Of a stretch of DNA of 64,000 nt, positions 61,700 to 64,000 are shown one piece after another; the first letter of the stretch is position 1; each line of letters starts with the position of its first letter. Both the position numbers and the translations under genes were made by a program. The stretch spans positions 64,001-128,000 of the forward strand of contig CAUYUJ010014349.1 of the NCBI GenBank assembly GCA_963575745.1, written 5' to 3'. The notes beneath the pieces are model-generated. The model was not told the origin of the DNA. It did not search any database and saw only the letters and a program-made list of their open reading frames with translations. The stretch is from Prorocentrum cordatum (lineage: Eukaryota > Sar > Dinophyceae > Prorocentrales > Prorocentraceae).

Positions 61700-63125
61700 A
61701 AGAATCTCGCAGGTTGCCCGCCTGTGTGCCTGTGGCTCAAACGCTGGTGCACCTCGTTCGGGGAGGCTGCAACTCGCCAAACCAATTGTTTTTTTGCTTG
61801 GGGCTGGGGCTCGTCATTCTGCCGGGATGCGCGGGGCAGGAACGGTTGCGTCTGGCGCGATTGGGGGCATTGCGGGGGACGGGGAGCGAATTCGAGGATT
61901 ACACATTATCATTCCGTTGTTTTGCCTCGCAAGAGGCTTTCTAGGGTCGCGCCAGGGCTCGACCCGTGCCGGCCAGGGGTCTGGTCCGAAAAAGTCATCC
62001 CCAATCCGTTGGGGGCCCGCCCGCTCGGGGGTGAATTCAGTTAAGTTTGGAGGTCCCTATCTCAGCGGCTTTCCCATGGAAGCAAGTTGGGCTCATCTCC
62101 TCTCGTTGGAGTAACCCGATCGCTCACATGATTCGTTCTTCGTCAGTGCGGTAATGTGTCTGAATTCAGGCGGACGGCTCCTTCGGCCCCATTTGTCTGC
62201 CAGTTGGATGCAACACGTTCGCCAATGCATTGTCTCTTGGGCGAAGCGATCTCGCATTGCCACACGTATGCCGCAATGTTGATAGATCGGTTTTGCCACC
62301 GTAGTTGAAATCAACATCGGGGAGCGGTGACGGGGCAGGAAGTGTATCGAAGACAGAACGTGGAAAGCTGCATAAGCAACAAGTTTCGGAGTTCCACGGT
62401 GATTCTACAGGCTTACGCCACATCCGCCGACCCCTTGTATTTTTGCTGGGGGGGGGCAGGATCTTTGGAAAGACGTTATGAGAGCGCTTCGGGTTCGTAT
62501 TCGGGGCCAGTCGGCTTGTTTTCGGGGCCTCTTGGGTGCATCTTGAGGCATCATGTTGCGCTCCTGGGTTGTGGTGCCGGACTCGCTCCCGTCCAAGGGC
62601 GGGGTCGAGTCTTCGGTTTCTGGCTCCCGGGGGGATCATAGAGATTGATGCGCTTGGAGGCCGTCAGGTTGTAGGAGCATGGGCTCCTCTTCGCCGCGTG
62701 TGCAATCGGTTGCCGAATTCTGGCTTGGGTGCACGTGTGAGACACAGCCAGTGATGGCTCCGGTAGGGGGTCGTTTGGGAGGCGTCTTGGAGCGTTTACT
62801 GGGCCTGTGGGGGCCCTGCTGGGCCGTCCGCGGCGCTTTCACGGGCCGTCAGGGGACCATCTTGGACGGTCACGGCGTCGTCTTGGGGGGGGGTCAAATC
62901 AGATTCGGGACCCTGGGGGACGGGGGCGGGGGGGGGGGACAACCACTTATTTCACGGTCCTTGTCATTCCCGACAAGCGGGGGTCGGCGGATGACGGGAA
63001 GCGTCTTCGAGGAACGAGAAGCGAGCTGGACGTTTTGGCTGAATCCTCCTCAGATCAGTAAGAGATCTCTTAACTATAGGGGGTGGCGGGCCGCACGGTG
63101 TACCGGCTTAGCGGATTTCTCGGGA
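61700..63125. other. No recognised gene
   Basis: Mixed sequence. 62,510-62,560 and 62,770-62,895 show CTTGGG-type units; a G run lies at 62,926-62,938. No motif on either strand. Confidence 0.35.
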
Positions 63126-63129
63126 TGGC

Positions 63130-63860
63130 GATTTTACGTGAGACATCCTCACAAAAATGAGATCTTCGCGACATCGCGTTCAACAAAAACAAGCGTTTCG
63201 CTCGAGACATCCTCGAACAGTTGATGACAGCGAAATGTCGCCGTCTGTGAAAATGTGCGTTTCGCTCGGGACATCCTCGAAAAAATGAGGTGGCGACTGA
63301 AGTCTTTAACTAACTCTTATGTTACGACTTGCGATTTCGCTAGGGACATCCTCAGAAGACGAGCGGCAGCACGGCGGACCAGAACGAAGAGCACGGCAGA
63401 AAATTTGTATTTCGCTAGGGACATCCTCAACAAAATGAGATGTCCTCAACGTCGTCTTAGTATCGTTCTCGAAGTGCCTCAAGATGAGGAAATGAGAGGC
63501 CAAAAAGCACGTCAAGATGGCTGTCAGAACGATTGGGGGACTTCCGAAAATAGCGATTTCGCTAGGGACATCCTCAAAAAATGAAAACATACACCAGCAT
63601 CGACTTGAAAACTGTTGTTCTTACATAGTTTTGACTTTAATTCTGAAAAGGCTTCCAGACGGCCCAAGGCAGCCTTCACAAAATGTCGATTTCGCTAGGG
63701 ACATCCTCAAAACATTGATGCGTGCGACATCGCATCGTAATGATTTTCGGAGGGCATCAGGAAGCAAAAGAAGGCCACAACATGGCCCCAAGAGCGCCCT
63801 TCAGGTTGCTGAAAATAGTGATTTCGCTAGGGACATCTTCAAACAAATTCGCCGGCCCAA
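63130..63860 (+). repeat. Regularly spaced short repeat with dissimilar spacers
   Basis: Eight copies of a motif with consensus TTTCGCTAGGGACATCCTC, usually followed by AAAAAATGA-like A-rich sequence. Its GACATC core starts at 63,142, 63,206, 63,270, 63,345, 63,420, 63,567, 63,700 and 63,832. The intervals are 64, 64, 75, 75, 147, 133 and 132 bp, close to one or two times 64-75. Spacers look unrelated to one another. The first three copies read ACGTGAGAC, CTCGAGAC and CTCGGGAC; the later copies are nearly identical. On plus the motif translates as FARDIL and on minus as EDVPSEI, but the frame is not kept across spacers. Confidence 0.85.
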
Positions 63861-63971
63861 CGGGCCAGAGGCGTGCTAAGATCTCCGGTGACTGCTTTAC
63901 AATCTTTCTACTTCGCGCGCGCGGGGCGGCCCCTGGGGGCCCCCGGGCGGAAAGTACCCCGGCAAGGTCCC
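63846..63971 (-). repeat. Dispersed ~130-bp repeat, copy 2 (inverted)
   Basis: Reverse-complement counterpart of 23,067-23,197. It starts directly after the last copy of the spaced-motif array and continues towards the window edge, so the complete element cannot be seen. Confidence 0.8.
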
Positions 63972-64000
63972 GAGAGAGTCCCGGGAGGAGTCACCAGGGC

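Noticed and set aside
63130-63860. CRISPR array
   Set aside because: Repeats with dissimilar spacers resemble one, but spacing varies from 64 to 147 bp, the repeat is short and its copies differ, there are no cas genes, and the surroundings are eukaryotic in character. I list it as an unexplained repeat instead.

Overview
The window looks like nuclear DNA of a large, GC-rich, repeat-dominated eukaryotic genome, most probably a dinoflagellate (Prorocentrum/Polarella/Symbiodinium-like). This rests on high GC with no compact gene array, retroelement remnants whose reverse-transcriptase neighbourhoods resemble dinoflagellate LINE and Ty1/copia elements as I remember them, very dense micro- and minisatellites, and short GC3-rich coding islands that often follow long pyrimidine tracts, as expected for small exons between large introns. 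The assignment is an inference. I saw no spliced-leader sequence, rRNA, tRNA or complete host gene, and no intact multi-domain protein.

Layout. 1-8,290: GC-rich sequence with short direct repeats and then pyrimidine-rich sequence, without a gene I can defend. 8,290-9,930 (minus): a broken coding sequence built from repeated acidic modules. 10,423-13,760 (plus): a decayed LINE with endonuclease, reverse transcriptase (RT) and C-terminal region. 13,760-24,260: microsatellites, a TTTAGC minisatellite between 11-bp inverted repeats, a CTTGGGG-type minisatellite, a 375-386-bp tandem array, a 940-bp unit with perfect 18-bp inverted ends, and a few exon-like islands. 24,260-33,765: exon-like islands, foldback elements, and a broken coding region on the minus strand. 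33,770-42,045: a pair of direct repeats (LTR candidates) enclosing a decayed Ty1/copia polyprotein (protease, integrase, RT, connection, RNase H) and a GGGGACAGT minisatellite nested in its own inverted repeat. 42,040-44,050 (minus): part of a second, different LINE. 44,050-53,000: exon-like islands, a 19-bp perfect inverted repeat and 1.6 kb of ACT/TAC trinucleotides. 53,000-64,000: more foldback elements among exon-like islands, arrays with periods of 73, about 90 and 6-12 bp, and a series of eight short repeats with unrelated spacers.

The coding content is mainly the wreckage of three retroelements plus isolated islands that may be exons of one or more host genes. Two families of small inverted-repeat elements (a GC-rich foldback, five copies; a CATCGCTCGGACGT-ended element, four copies) lie in gaps between these islands, which makes an intron-associated (introner- or MITE-like) role worth testing. 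The least explained structure is the array at 63,130-63,860: a 19-23-bp motif recurring at 64, 64, 75, 75, 147, 133 and 132 bp with dissimilar spacers, and two isolated copies 136 bp apart elsewhere.
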